Source of the DNA: a virus | DNA: 64,000 bases | Virus record (IMG/VR): IMGVR_UViG_3300042691_007361 | Span: 1-64,000 of that record | Reading direction: 5' to 3' (one strand) | Part shown: positions 20,935-29,431 of the stretch, one piece after another | How positions within the stretch are numbered: the stretch's first letter is position 1 | How the letters are laid out: the number at the start of each line of letters is the position of its first letter | Position numbers and translations under genes: made by a program | Notes under the pieces: generated by a model | Seen by the model: the letters and a program-made list of their open reading frames with translations, nothing else | Told to the model about the DNA's origin: nothing | Database searches by the model: none

Positions 20935-21111
20935 ATGGCAGAAGCTTTTTCAATGGATGATTTCTTCCAGGATCAACCACAATGTAAAGAACTTACAGGA
21001 GAAAGATTAGATATTGCTTATAACCAGTGGTTAGAAGATATCTACAATGAATTAAAGGCTGACTCTCAAATAGCCTTGAGTAAAGAACAAAGAGATTGGG
21101 AAAATGTATGA
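20935..21111 (+). CDS. Small acidic protein
   Basis: 58 residues (MAEAFSMDDFFQDQPQCKEL...), acidic, helical. First gene after the DUF2828 terminator and head of the packed operon that follows. No family recognised. Confidence 0.6.
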   Translation: MAEAFSMDDFFQDQPQCKELTGERLDIAYNQWLEDIYNELKADSQIALSKEQRDWENV

Positions 21112-21132
21112 TTTATTTAAATATGTATGATT

Positions 21133-21360
21133 ATGAAAGAACAAGTATTGAACAGATTTCTTAAGTTAGCATTTGATTATATGAATGATCAACAGCTAAA
21201 AACTATGGCAGCAGAAATAGAAGAAAGAATGGACTATCTAAAAACTTATTTGATGGAGCATTCTGAATCTAGTGAAAGTGCAGAAATTGTAAAAGAGGAG
21301 TATAAGACTCTCAAAGATTTACGTAGTTATTTTGTAGTAGATTTAAACCAAATTAATTGA
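21133..21360 (+). CDS. Small helical protein
   Basis: 75 residues from the ATG at 21133 (MKEQVLNRFLKLAFDYMNDQ); an ATG two codons earlier is also possible. Coiled-coil-like, acidic. Two bases from the next start. Confidence 0.6.
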   Translation: MKEQVLNRFLKLAFDYMNDQQLKTMAAEIEERMDYLKTYLMEHSESSESAEIVKEEYKTLKDLRSYFVVDLNQIN

Positions 21361-21362
21361 TT

Positions 21363-21689
21363 ATGGAAGATCTCATTAAAGCCCACGGTTGGGAAATGCA
21401 AGAGCAGAATTTTTTAAACATTAAAGACAGCAAGTATATGCTGAGTATCATCCCAGAATATAGCTATTTTATGCGGGATGAAACTGGGATAATACACCGG
21501 TCAAAAGAACCACAGTACTTGGTACTGAACTGTGCTATTATGTCTCCAAATACTTTAAGTGGTGGAGACATGGAGTACAGACCAGTAATGTACATTAATA
21601 TTACCTCTGAGGAGGAATTTTATGATTTCATGATTGAAATCAGCAATACAGTAAATGAAGAACAAATACCAAATCTAGAAACAGTATGA
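21363..21689 (+). CDS. Hypothetical protein
   Basis: 108 residues (MEDLIKAHGWEMQEQNFLNI...), beta-rich core (YMLSIIPEYSYFMRDETGII, PVMYINITSEEEFYDFM). Overlaps the next gene by four bases. Unknown. Confidence 0.6.
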   Translation: MEDLIKAHGWEMQEQNFLNIKDSKYMLSIIPEYSYFMRDETGIIHRSKEPQYLVLNCAIMSPNTLSGGDMEYRPVMYINITSEEEFYDFMIEISNTVNEEQIPNLETV

Positions 21690-21898
21690 AAAAGTTAAAT
21701 TTTGCTACAAGAATTACAGTAGCTGTATTACAAAGAGGAGATTCAACAGGATCAGCAGTTAATGAGCGTAATAGATTACAAGCTGAAATTAACAATCATC
21801 CTATTAAAATTGACAGATCAGTATTTAAGAAGACTGAGCATGAGAAAGAGGAGCTGAAGATAGAGAAAGCTCATTGGAAAAAAATGCAAGGAAGATGA
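21686..21898 (+). CDS. Small basic protein
   Basis: 70 residues (MKKLNFATRITVAVLQRGDS...), ending in Lys/Glu-rich helix EHEKEELKIEKAHWKKMQGR. Contains RNRLQAEINNHPIKIDR. ATGA overlaps on both sides. Unknown. Confidence 0.6.
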   Translation: MKKLNFATRITVAVLQRGDSTGSAVNERNRLQAEINNHPIKIDRSVFKKTEHEKEELKIEKAHWKKMQGR

Positions 21899-22383
21899 CA
21901 GGCAGTGACTATGATGTAGACAAAATATTAGGTAGTTTACCTATTACTAATAATACTCTTGAGGCTGCACTTGTAAAATTATTAGGGTGGGATAATGGTG
22001 ATATGATACGTCTAATACATGGTCTTATTTCAGAATCTCACAAAGGTGCAGAGATGTTTATGAGATTATCCATAGGTGAGCACTTACCTCCAGTACCACC
22101 AGTTGGTGCAGAAATTTATGTACCCATAAATAAAATGAGCTGGAGTGTTGATGAAAAAGAGTGGATTAATTCACCTTTTAATGAGAATGGATATGTCAAA
22201 TGTTCAGTTCTTAGTACAAGAGCAATTCATAACTATGGTCCTATTGAAGTACAATTGCCTATATGGGAAAAGTATCTAGATCCTATCAGAGTTAGAATTG
22301 AGCTAACTGATTATAAGAGAGCTGATGTACTTGATTTTTATCAGTCAGATGATCAAGTTCAACCAAGAGTATCACCGTTTTAA
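21895..22383 (+). CDS. Hypothetical protein
   Basis: 162 residues from the ATG at 21895 (MTGSDYDVDKILGSLPITNN). The central segment GAEIYVPINKMSWSVDEKEW looks like a small beta domain. Last gene of this sub-operon; a hairpin follows at 22428. Unknown family. Confidence 0.6.
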   Translation: MTGSDYDVDKILGSLPITNNTLEAALVKLLGWDNGDMIRLIHGLISESHKGAEMFMRLSIGEHLPPVPPVGAEIYVPINKMSWSVDEKEWINSPFNENGYVKCSVLSTRAIHNYGPIEVQLPIWEKYLDPIRVRIELTDYKRADVLDFYQSDDQVQPRVSPF

Positions 22384-22427
22384 AGAGAGTACATTCTGCT
22401 GATGTACTTTTCCAACCGGATAATATA

Positions 22428-22456
22428 GGAGGGTTGAAATATACCCTCCTTTATTG
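22428..22456 (+). terminator. Probable terminator
   Basis: GGAGGGT (22428-22434) pairs with ACCCTCC (22443-22449), then TTTATT. The T-run is short. Confidence 0.55.
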
Positions 22457-22530
22457 TTTAGCTATATAGTGCCGTAAATAATACTACACATTTGTACATG
22501 AAAGTTTAAATATCATATATTTAACTTTAT

Positions 22531-22824
22531 TTGTATAAAGTGTTATATCAGCTACCTAATGGTAAGACAGTCTATCTCACAATTGAAGAGTTTCTATGTC
22601 TTACCGACAATGACATACAATATCTAATCTCCATAGACTATGGGGAATCAGTATTGAATCCTTTTAAAGGCTCAGCAACAGTAGATAAAAATCAAGCATC
22701 AAAAGAATATGACTTTGATTATCTAATAAATGATGAGGAAGATGAGCCTTACACACGTACAATAATTTCTGAGGATGAATCATTTGATGATATCATTGAC
22801 TTCCCAGAAGACCTGGATATTTAA
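22531..22824 (+). CDS. Acidic protein with probable TTG start
   Basis: 97 residues (YKVLYQLPNGKTVYLTIEEF...), ending in a very acidic tail (EDESFDDIIDFPEDLDI). No ATG is available near the start, so TTG at 22531 or GTG at 22540 must be used. The layout, a LP.G..VYLT.EE.L start and acidic tail, recurs in phages of this type as I recall it. Paired hairpins follow (TTAACAT/ATGTTAA; TCCTGTAG/CTACAGGA). Confidence 0.6.
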   Translation: MYKVLYQLPNGKTVYLTIEEFLCLTDNDIQYLISIDYGESVLNPFKGSATVDKNQASKEYDFDYLINDEEDEPYTRTIISEDESFDDIIDFPEDLDI

Positions 22825-22921
22825 CATTTAATGTTAACGTCTCTCCTGTAGATTGAGTAACTACAGGAAATAGTAATCTACTCAAAAAGTCAAATCAAGT
22901 TTAATTTCAAAAATCAAAGAC

Positions 22922-23410
22922 ATGGAGTCAAAAGTAAAAGTTGTTGCTGATCCAGCAACAGGAAGTGTAGTGTATTCTTCTAACAATGAAGATTTTGGAT
23001 ACATCCGTTTAGAGCAAATACGTACAGTTATTGATGAGAAATCTCAGTTCTTAAAGCGTAAAGTGTTAAGCACATTAATTCATGGTGAGATCTCAGCTCT
23101 AAAAGAATGTGGATACTATGCAGGCCAAGAGTTGCCGGGTAACATTCTAATTGAAGAAAGTCTAGAACCATTCAATTCTAAAAGTCCAGAAAGAGATCTT
23201 AAGATTGCTGGTCAAACAGGTATTGTGTGCCTTGGTAGAGATGAAGATGGTACTGTAAAACCTATTTACCGTAGACATGTTTATTCTCCTAATTCTGCAA
23301 AGCAGGATGTAACAAGAGATCACATAAACAAAGAAGAAATCAAAGCAGCTTATGCAGCTAGCAGTCATGTAAAGACTTTGCAGCCTAACCAAAGCTTTGA
23401 CAATATCTAA
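22922..23410 (+). CDS. Hypothetical protein
   Basis: 162 residues (MESKVKVVADPATGSVVYSS...). Includes FGYIRLEQIRTVIDEKSQFLKR and a C-terminal disordered part. Single gene between a hairpin pair and a strong terminator, so probably well expressed. Similar proteins occur in other Bacteroidota phages as far as I recall; function unknown. Confidence 0.65.
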   Translation: MESKVKVVADPATGSVVYSSNNEDFGYIRLEQIRTVIDEKSQFLKRKVLSTLIHGEISALKECGYYAGQELPGNILIEESLEPFNSKSPERDLKIAGQTGIVCLGRDEDGTVKPIYRRHVYSPNSAKQDVTRDHINKEEIKAAYAASSHVKTLQPNQSFDNI

Positions 23411-23427
23411 TTGTTAAAACTAATGAG

Positions 23428-23464
23428 GAGGGATGATTATTATAGTCATCCCTCTTTTTTTTAT
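23428..23464 (+). terminator. Strong terminator
   Basis: GAGGGATGA (23428-23436) pairs perfectly with TCATCCCTC (23446-23454), then TTTTTTTT. Confidence 0.88.
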
Positions 23465-23479
23465 TTTTTATTGATTATT

Positions 23480-23983
23480 ATGGAAAAGAACAGCAGAAAA
23501 AACAAATTTGAGTATACCGGCAGTCTTGCTGAGTATCAAACAGTAGCAAAGAACTTGTATGTAAAGTATGAGGTAGACAAATTTAGCCCTTATCAGAACT
23601 ATCTGTATAAGCGTGCTCTATATGGTCTTAATGGACTTACACAAGATGAACTTGCTAAAACATGTGAGAAGAAGAAACACAGAATCAACAAAGTGTATTT
23701 GAAAGGTCAGAATGTAATTAATCTGTACAAACAGAAACTGACTATTGCTTATACTAACTTTCTATTTGAGACATTGTTTCCACATTCTCCTATTACAGCA
23801 TTCTTGTTGAATGACACAGATGCAGATGTAAACTTCAAGAACACACTAAACTTTAAGGATTTAAATATCAAAAAAGATGATATTATTAGTATCTTTATTG
23901 AGGAGGGTGTTCTACCCAAAAACTTCATGAGTATCACTCATGATCCAAATCAATTACCAAGACTTAAAAACCAGAAATTATGA
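23480..23983 (+). CDS. Hypothetical basic protein
   Basis: 167 residues from the ATG at 23480 (MEKNSRKNKFEYTGSLAEYQ). Lys-rich N-terminal half with an HTH-like stretch GLNGLTQDELAKTCEKKKHRINKVYLKGQ, suggesting a DNA-binding helix-turn-helix. Overlaps the next gene, which also looks DNA-binding. Confidence 0.6.
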   Translation: MEKNSRKNKFEYTGSLAEYQTVAKNLYVKYEVDKFSPYQNYLYKRALYGLNGLTQDELAKTCEKKKHRINKVYLKGQNVINLYKQKLTIAYTNFLFETLFPHSPITAFLLNDTDADVNFKNTLNFKDLNIKKDDIISIFIEEGVLPKNFMSITHDPNQLPRLKNQKL

Positions 23984-24555
23984 GTAAAAGAAAGTACTTC
24001 TCATGGACAGATGAATTAAGAGCAGAACTAAGAGAGTATGTGGATACACATAAAAAGAATAAAACTGAAGCTCTAAAAGAAGCAGCTGAAGTATTTGGTG
24101 TTTCACTTGGTTCTTGTAATGGTGCATATGCATATGAACCTAAGAAACCAATTGTTACTGAAGTAGATCCAGAAGATCTAGAACCAAGAGAAAATGGAAC
24201 CAGAATAAGAAAAGCAAAAGGTAGACTTATGACATTAGGTGAACTTATTAAACAATCAGAATCTAAAACTGCTAAAATGTACATGGAGACTGAGTTTGAT
24301 AACATGGAAGCAGAAAAACACCCACTTTATGCAGAGGTGGAAAGACTTCAAGATGAACTTGATGAAGCCTACAAGCAACAAGAGCAAATGTTAGAAGATA
24401 TAACAGCTTTTCATGATTCTGCTATATCTGTATTTACGCATCTTGAATTTGGCACCGGTTCTATAACACTTCATGACATAAGTTATCATTTGCATACTTT
24501 AGTTAGAAAGATGAATCACAAGTATGGTCACAAGCCTAAATTGGTTGAAGAATAG
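23980..24555 (+). CDS. Putative Myb/SANT-like DNA-binding protein
   Basis: 191 residues. The N-terminal 45 (FSWTDELRAELREYVDTHKK, ALKEAAEVFGVSLGSCNGAY) have the spaced aromatic and helix pattern of Myb/SANT-like helix-turn-helix domains found in phage proteins. Residues 100-145 form a coiled coil (EVERLQDELDEAYKQQEQML), probably for dimerisation. A transcription role is inferred. Confidence 0.6.
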   Translation: MSKRKYFSWTDELRAELREYVDTHKKNKTEALKEAAEVFGVSLGSCNGAYAYEPKKPIVTEVDPEDLEPRENGTRIRKAKGRLMTLGELIKQSESKTAKMYMETEFDNMEAEKHPLYAEVERLQDELDEAYKQQEQMLEDITAFHDSAISVFTHLEFGTGSITLHDISYHLHTLVRKMNHKYGHKPKLVEE

Positions 24556-24556
24556 T

Positions 24557-24661
24557 ATGAGATTCTTGAAAAACTTGATAATGATCCTGCTATACGTATC
24601 TACGGTAGCAGGTATCATTGGATTACTTAAGTATTTTACTTGTTACCCTTATTTAAAATGA
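24557..24661 (+). CDS. Tiny membrane protein
   Basis: 34 residues, one transmembrane segment (LIMILLYVSTVAGIIGLL) with a basic start MRFLKN. Stop overlaps the next ATG. Confidence 0.5.
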   Translation: MRFLKNLIMILLYVSTVAGIIGLLKYFTCYPYLK

Positions 24662-24822
24662 ACGCTATTAAAGTCATTGAGCTACGGGCTCAGTATGAAG
24701 TTCTTTCTCATATTGAAGAAATGTTTGTACCTAAATCTAAGCATAAAGTTGCTAAGTATGTAGACAAAAAGATGCGGGAAATACTGAAGGAATTGGAGAT
24801 TAAAAACTTTAAATCAAAGTAA
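24658..24822 (+). CDS. Small helical protein
   Basis: 54 residues (MNAIKVIELRAQYEVLSHIE...), helical, basic C-terminus. ATGA overlap with the preceding tiny gene supports this start rather than the upstream TTG. Unknown. Confidence 0.6.
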   Translation: MNAIKVIELRAQYEVLSHIEEMFVPKSKHKVAKYVDKKMREILKELEIKNFKSK

Positions 24823-24823
24823 G

Positions 24824-24991
24824 ATGCCAGATATATCAATGTGCAAAAATGAAAACTGTCTTCAGAAGAAGACATGTTATAGATTCACAGCTGTGCCAAG
24901 TAGATATCAGCAAGCATATGGTGATTTTAAACCAGATGCTGAGGGCAAATGCGAGTATCATATTTATAAACCAAAGAAAAAAGAACAATGA
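24824..24991 (+). CDS. Small cysteine-rich phage protein (MPDISMC family)
   Basis: 55 residues: MPDISMCKNENCLQKKTCYR then FTAVPSRYQQAYGDFKP and GKCEYH. Four cysteines spaced as C-x5-C-x5-C...C suggest metal binding. The MPDI.MC....C.....CYR...P pattern is one I recall from many phages of Bacteroidota; function unknown. Confidence 0.7.
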   Translation: MPDISMCKNENCLQKKTCYRFTAVPSRYQQAYGDFKPDAEGKCEYHIYKPKKKEQ

Positions 24992-25395
24992 AAAAGTTAT
25001 TATTAGTAATGATGTTATGTGTATCCTATGTAGGTATATCACAAGTGACAATTAGAGATGAAGAAAGTGTAGAACTATATCATACAACTATGGGTCTACA
25101 TAAGTTAGTAAAGTTTAAATCTGATACAGTAGTGTATTTTGCTTTTTACTTTAGAGACTCTCAGTATTCTCAAATAGTAGACTATAAATATCTAACATTT
25201 AATGATGCACAAGAAGTTAAAGACTTCTTTACTCTTGTGATATCATCAATAGATGAAAAGAAAGAGTATGAACTAAATGTGGGTACTCAAAGAGTATCTC
25301 TTGTAAAGAAAACTGGTATGGTTATGTTGATGGCTAAAGGGGGATATTGTTATCTTAATAAGAAACAAGCTCAAGGAGTTGTTGATGCATTATGA
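24988..25395 (+). CDS. Secreted or periplasmic protein
   Basis: 135 residues. N-terminal signal peptide (MKKLLLVMMLCVSYVGISQ, cleavage likely after the Ser/Gln region), then a compact mixed domain ending KGGYCYLNKKQAQGVVDAL. The signal peptide is host-like (KKLLL...SQ). Periplasmic location inferred. Function unknown. Confidence 0.65.
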   Translation: MKKLLLVMMLCVSYVGISQVTIRDEESVELYHTTMGLHKLVKFKSDTVVYFAFYFRDSQYSQIVDYKYLTFNDAQEVKDFFTLVISSIDEKKEYELNVGTQRVSLVKKTGMVMLMAKGGYCYLNKKQAQGVVDAL

Positions 25396-25802
25396 TTCCT
25401 AAAAAGAAAGTCTGTTCTGGTTGTAATACGGAGCAGTACATATGGAAGAATCATGAGGGAAGCAAGTACTGTAAAGATTGCTGGAGTTGCCACAAAAGCA
25501 AAGAGAATAAGCCACAGAAACCAAAGCTTGCTCCCTCATCTTCCATAAAGCAGAAATCAGATAAGCAAAAGGCTATTGACAAAGCATATACTCTTATGCG
25601 GAAAGAATATCTCACTAAACATCCTATGTGTGAGATTAAACTCCCGGGAGTATGTAAAGGTCAAGCATGTGATATTCATCATACAGCGTATAGAGGAATA
25701 AACACATTAGCTCAAGCTACATGGCTAGCTGCCTGCCGGGAATGTCATGAATGGTGCCACGCTAATCCAAAAGAAGCTAGAGAGCTAGGATTTTTAACAT
25801 GA
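25392..25802 (+). CDS. HNH-like endonuclease / zinc-binding protein
   Basis: 136 residues. An N-terminal zinc ribbon (CSGCNTEQYIW..., CKDCWSCHK) is followed by a basic linker and a C-terminal HNH-type core: HPMCEIKLPGVCKG, CDIHHTAYRG, ACRECHEWCHAN. The HH pair with the flanking Cys pairs fits the HNH beta-beta-alpha-metal fold. Likely nicks or cuts DNA during recombination or packaging; exact role unknown. ATGA overlaps on both sides. Confidence 0.7.
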   Translation: MIPKKKVCSGCNTEQYIWKNHEGSKYCKDCWSCHKSKENKPQKPKLAPSSSIKQKSDKQKAIDKAYTLMRKEYLTKHPMCEIKLPGVCKGQACDIHHTAYRGINTLAQATWLAACRECHEWCHANPKEARELGFLT

Positions 25803-26107
25803 TTACTATGGGAGATAATGAAGTTATTTTAAGAACAGTACTTGATTACTATTTGGATAGACAAAGAGAGTTTAAAAAACTTACTAATGAGCTCAAAACT
25901 TGTTGCTGTTTTCCTACCAGGAAAAAAATTAAGCAAAGATTAGATCAGTTGAATACAATACTCAATAGAGATAAGACTATATCAAAACATCACTTAGTGC
26001 AAATGTTAGGCATAAAGTATAAAGAGGTAAAGAATTATCCTGAGCTTATTGAAATTCAGAACAAGAAAAGAGAACTTAAAAGAATGATTAAAGTTAATGC
26101 TGCATGA
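25799..26107 (+). CDS. Hypothetical helical protein
   Basis: 102 residues (MITMGDNEVILRTVLDYYLD...), basic helices with a CCCFPTRKKIKQRL segment. Overlaps both neighbours by four bases. Unknown. Confidence 0.6.
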   Translation: MITMGDNEVILRTVLDYYLDRQREFKKLTNELKTCCCFPTRKKIKQRLDQLNTILNRDKTISKHHLVQMLGIKYKEVKNYPELIEIQNKKRELKRMIKVNAA

Positions 26108-27516
26108 GTAGGAATGTTAAAGCTAGATGTAATATTGATAACCAAGTCTTTGGATATCTTACAGTAATTGGTTATGCAGGTCAAGGTAAACAGTTTTGTA
26201 AATGTGAATGTGGTTCTGAAGTAAAGATACCTACTGGTTCACTTAAAGGCGGTTTAAGGACTAGTTGCGGGTGTAGAAAATACTTTAGAGAACAATCTAA
26301 AGAATGCATCAAATGTGGTGTAATTCTTTGTGATAAAAATGAATATAAATCTAGAACTTATAGTAGTGGTAAAAAAGCTAAATCAAGTATTTGTAAACAT
26401 TGTAGGGCTAAATCTTCTTTTTGTTATTATAACTATGCAGATCCAGAGATTGAAAAACTAAGTTTAAAAAGAAATAAAGATATAGCAAATCAAATTTCTT
26501 GGTACAAGAATGGAGAAGCGTATAGAGAAAGAGATGTTCTTTATAAGAAAAAACTTACTGCAGATCTTCATGACAAGTATATTACAAAAGTATTGCTTGG
26601 TGATGGTTATTCTAAACAAGAAATTACTCCAAAACTAATAGAATCTAGAAGAGCTCAACTTAAAGCTTATAGAGAAAAAACTGGACATTCTTGTGAAGAA
26701 GACTACATTAAGTATGAGTACAAAGGAGTAATGTATAATCAGAAGAATTATTGTGAAATGCTTGCAAAAGAGTCAGGTCTTAGTTTTGACACTATTAAAT
26801 CAAGAGTTAAGCAAAAATGGTCTTTAGAAGATATCTTATTTACTCCAAAGTACAAACTTCCTGAAAAGACTCGTAAAGAGTATGGTAAGAAAATGGGAGC
26901 TCAGATTAAGGTTTATGATCTACAAGATAATTTACTTTATGAATTTGATACTTATGGTGAAGCTGCAAAGTTTTTAGGTACTACACAAAGTAATGTAGTT
27001 AATACTTGTATGAGATTTGGAGTATTTGGTAATAAGTATAAAATAAGGTCTAAGTCAAGTTCTCTAGAGAAAAAAGAGTTACTAAACAAGCAAGTAAAAG
27101 CTAATAATGATAACTGGTGTAGAATAGAGTATCCCACTCCAGAATTAAATGCCTTAGCTTCTAAAAGAGGACAAGAGATAACCTATAAGATTTATTATGC
27201 AAATAATAAAGAGATTATTTGTGAAAGAATACGTGAGTATCTCAATAGAACATTTGATGCAAGAAAGTTTAAAAATAAAGAGTATTATGCTACTAATAAA
27301 GAATACATAAGAGCTAAGCATAGTGAATGGTTAAAGAATAATAAGCAATGGGCGATATCTTATAGAAAGCAAGCATCTAAAAATTTAACTGATGACTATG
27401 TTAAACGTACTTTAATGACAACTATTGGTTTGAAAACTATTGATATTACTCCTGAAATGATTGAAATAAAAAGAAAACAAATTTCTCTTTATAGAGAACT
27501 AAAAGAACTAAAATGA
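26104..27516 (+). CDS. NUMOD-containing homing-endonuclease-like protein
   Basis: 470 residues. N-terminal zinc-finger-like region typical of AP2/HNH homing enzymes (FGYLTVIGYAGQGK, CKCECGSEVKIPTGSL, TSCGCRK). A further CIKCGV...C..C pair follows near residue 63. A NUMOD1-like DNA-binding helix lies near residue 265 (IKVYDLQDNLLYEFDTYGEA). Two copies of a YITKVL...ITPKLIESRRAQL unit lie near residues 157-190 and the C-terminus. No clear HNH or GIY-YIG catalytic core is visible. AT content is higher and codons poorer than in neighbours, suggesting transfer. It sits in the operon with ATGA overlaps. Confidence 0.6.
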   Translation: MSRNVKARCNIDNQVFGYLTVIGYAGQGKQFCKCECGSEVKIPTGSLKGGLRTSCGCRKYFREQSKECIKCGVILCDKNEYKSRTYSSGKKAKSSICKHCRAKSSFCYYNYADPEIEKLSLKRNKDIANQISWYKNGEAYRERDVLYKKKLTADLHDKYITKVLLGDGYSKQEITPKLIESRRAQLKAYREKTGHSCEEDYIKYEYKGVMYNQKNYCEMLAKESGLSFDTIKSRVKQKWSLEDILFTPKYKLPEKTRKEYGKKMGAQIKVYDLQDNLLYEFDTYGEAAKFLGTTQSNVVNTCMRFGVFGNKYKIRSKSSSLEKKELLNKQVKANNDNWCRIEYPTPELNALASKRGQEITYKIYYANNKEIICERIREYLNRTFDARKFKNKEYYATNKEYIRAKHSEWLKNNKQWAISYRKQASKNLTDDYVKRTLMTTIGLKTIDITPEMIEIKRKQISLYRELKELK

Positions 27517-27692
27517 GTAAAGCAAATACAAAACAGATTAAAGAGGTTGCTGACAAGTCTGAGACTGTTGGTAACACTTGTTATGATGAGTTTCAAAAGA
27601 CAAAGAAACTTGAGACTGCAAAAGTAGCTATTGCTGCATTTAGAAATACTCTTTATGCAAATAGCTTGTTAATCAAAAATGAGAAGATATGA
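27513..27692 (+). CDS. Small hypothetical protein
   Basis: 59 residues (MSKANTKQIKEVADKSETVG...), helical, charged. Overlaps both neighbours by four bases. Confidence 0.6.
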   Translation: MSKANTKQIKEVADKSETVGNTCYDEFQKTKKLETAKVAIAAFRNTLYANSLLIKNEKI

Positions 27693-27871
27693 CAAGACAA
27701 GAATTAATTGAGTGGGTAGATAGTCTACCTACTCAAACTTTAACTGATGAGTTAAAAGACGATATCATTGATAACATCATAGAGACTATGGATGATGAGT
27801 ATGAAGACTATTATGTTATAATTAGAGAACAGACACTTGTAGATGTTCAAACTGCAATAGAGAATCTATGA
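27689..27871 (+). CDS. Small acidic protein
   Basis: 60 residues, strongly acidic (MTRQELIEWVDSLPTQTLTD..., MDDEYEDYYVIIREQ). Helical. ATGA overlaps. Unknown. Confidence 0.6.
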   Translation: MTRQELIEWVDSLPTQTLTDELKDDIIDNIIETMDDEYEDYYVIIREQTLVDVQTAIENL

Positions 27872-28089
27872 AAGTAATATTTACTGTAGAGGCAGAGACT
27901 GAGTATGACCTTCGAGTTTATACTCAGGCTTCAGCCATGGCACATTCCATATGGGAGTTTGATCAGTATCTTAGAAATGAGATAAAGTATACAGATAATC
28001 TTACAGATGAACAGTCTGAAGCTTATGAGCATATTAGAGAAAAACTCAGGGAAATACTTAATGAAAATGATGTAAAAATAGAGCTATGA
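27868..28089 (+). CDS. Hypothetical protein
   Basis: 73 residues (MKVIFTVEAETEYDLRVYTQ...). The segment ASAMAHSIWEFDQYLRNEIKY resembles a small phage family with a conserved W.FD..LR pattern that I cannot name. Overlaps both neighbours. Confidence 0.6.
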   Translation: MKVIFTVEAETEYDLRVYTQASAMAHSIWEFDQYLRNEIKYTDNLTDEQSEAYEHIREKLREILNENDVKIEL

Positions 28090-28304
28090 AAACAGCAATA
28101 GAAGTTTTAGTTCAAGATCTTGAAAAACTAGGAGTTCATCTTTTTGATGAAATACATGAAGCTATTGAACAAGCTAAAACTTTGGAAAAGCAGCAGATGT
28201 TAGATTTTGGTGACTTTATTATTGATGAATTAGAACCTATGGCTCAGAATAGAGAATGGGTTGAGGAAAAGTATAATTATTTTATATCAGAAGAAGATGA
28301 CTAG
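28086..28304 (+). CDS. Small helical protein
   Basis: 72 residues (MKTAIEVLVQDLEKLGVHLF...), amphipathic helices, acidic end (FISEEDD). Overlaps the helicase start by eight bases, implying coupled expression. Confidence 0.6.
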   Translation: MKTAIEVLVQDLEKLGVHLFDEIHEAIEQAKTLEKQQMLDFGDFIIDELEPMAQNREWVEEKYNYFISEEDD

Positions 28305-29397
28305 AGATGAAATTCAACTCGCAGCATTAAAAGCCACAGAAGGTAGATCTAGATGTGGATTAGGCTTAGCCACCGGTGTGGGTAAAACTCTGGTTGGCTT
28401 GTTGCATATGGAAAAGAATGTAACTCCTTTGATGAATGTGCTTGTAGTTGGTCCTACTAGAACTATTCTTAGTGAATGGTCAGTGCAAGCTCATAAGTTC
28501 AAGAAAGACAGACTGTTAAGTCAGGTCACCTTTAGTACTTATTTAAGTCTAAATAAGCTAGATCCTTATGAGTATGATCTTATCTATCTTGATGAGTGTC
28601 ACAGTATGACTGATAGTCACCGGGAGTTCTTGGATAACTATCACGGAAAGATTCTTGGCTTGACTGGTACTCCACCTAAAAGAGATGATTCAGAGAAAGG
28701 TAGAATGGTAAATGATTACTGTCCTATTATCTATGAGTATCTGGTGGATAATGCCGTAGATGACAATATCTTAAATGATTACAAGATCATAGTGCATGAG
28801 TTACACTTGGATAACAAAAACAAATCTATGGCAGTAACAAGTGCTAAGGGTACTTTCTATACTACTGAACAAGCCAATTATAACTATTGGTGTAATAGAA
28901 TAGAAATGGCAAGTCCAGGTAAGCAATCACAAATTGCACGGGTAATGCGTATGAAAGCAATGCAAACATATCCTAGTAAGGAGAGGTATGCAAAGCTTTT
29001 GTTAGAAAGCATTAAATCAAAGTGTATAGTATTTGCTAATACTCAAGAACAGGCTGACAGGATATGTAAGGATAGCTATCATAGCACTAATCCAGAATCC
29101 AAAGAGAACTTAATTAAGTTCAAGCATGGTGAGATTACTAAACTATCTTGTGTACTTCAATTAAGTGAGGGTGTAAATATTCCTGAGTTACGCCAAGGCA
29201 TCATTATGCATGCTTATGGTAATGAGAGAAAGTCTGCTCAGCGTATTGGTAGATTGCTAAGACTAAACCCTGATGAAACTGCAACAATTCATATCTTGTG
29301 CTATGTGGGAACCATAGATGAAACATGGGTCAAAGATGCACTAGAAGGTTATGATGCAAACAAGGTAACATGGAAGAATTTCAATATTGCCTTGTAG
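28297..29397 (+). CDS. SF2 DNA/RNA helicase
   Basis: 366 residues from the ATG at 28297; the frame extends 12 codons further to a TTG inside the previous gene. SF2 motifs in order: I (ATGVGKTLVGLL, near residue 25), II (YLDECHS, a DEAH-like box), III (LTGTPPKR) and VI (SAQRIGRLLR). A short RecA2 domain with CIVFANT precedes motif VI. Resembles phage UvsW/type III restriction-like helicases, which remodel replication or recombination intermediates. Specific role inferred. Confidence 0.88.
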   Translation: MTRDEIQLAALKATEGRSRCGLGLATGVGKTLVGLLHMEKNVTPLMNVLVVGPTRTILSEWSVQAHKFKKDRLLSQVTFSTYLSLNKLDPYEYDLIYLDECHSMTDSHREFLDNYHGKILGLTGTPPKRDDSEKGRMVNDYCPIIYEYLVDNAVDDNILNDYKIIVHELHLDNKNKSMAVTSAKGTFYTTEQANYNYWCNRIEMASPGKQSQIARVMRMKAMQTYPSKERYAKLLLESIKSKCIVFANTQEQADRICKDSYHSTNPESKENLIKFKHGEITKLSCVLQLSEGVNIPELRQGIIMHAYGNERKSAQRIGRLLRLNPDETATIHILCYVGTIDETWVKDALEGYDANKVTWKNFNIAL

Positions 29398-29404
29398 ATG
29401 ATGA

Positions 29405-29412
29405 TTATTTTT
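29405..29412 (+). promoter_or_regulatory. Possible host-type -7 box before the ClpS-like gene
   Basis: TATTTTTG matches TAnnTTTG, 20 bases before the ATG at 29432, in the only gap (34 bases) of this part of the operon. -33 match is weak. Confidence 0.4.
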
Positions 29413-29431
29413 GTAAATTGAGCACGAATTT

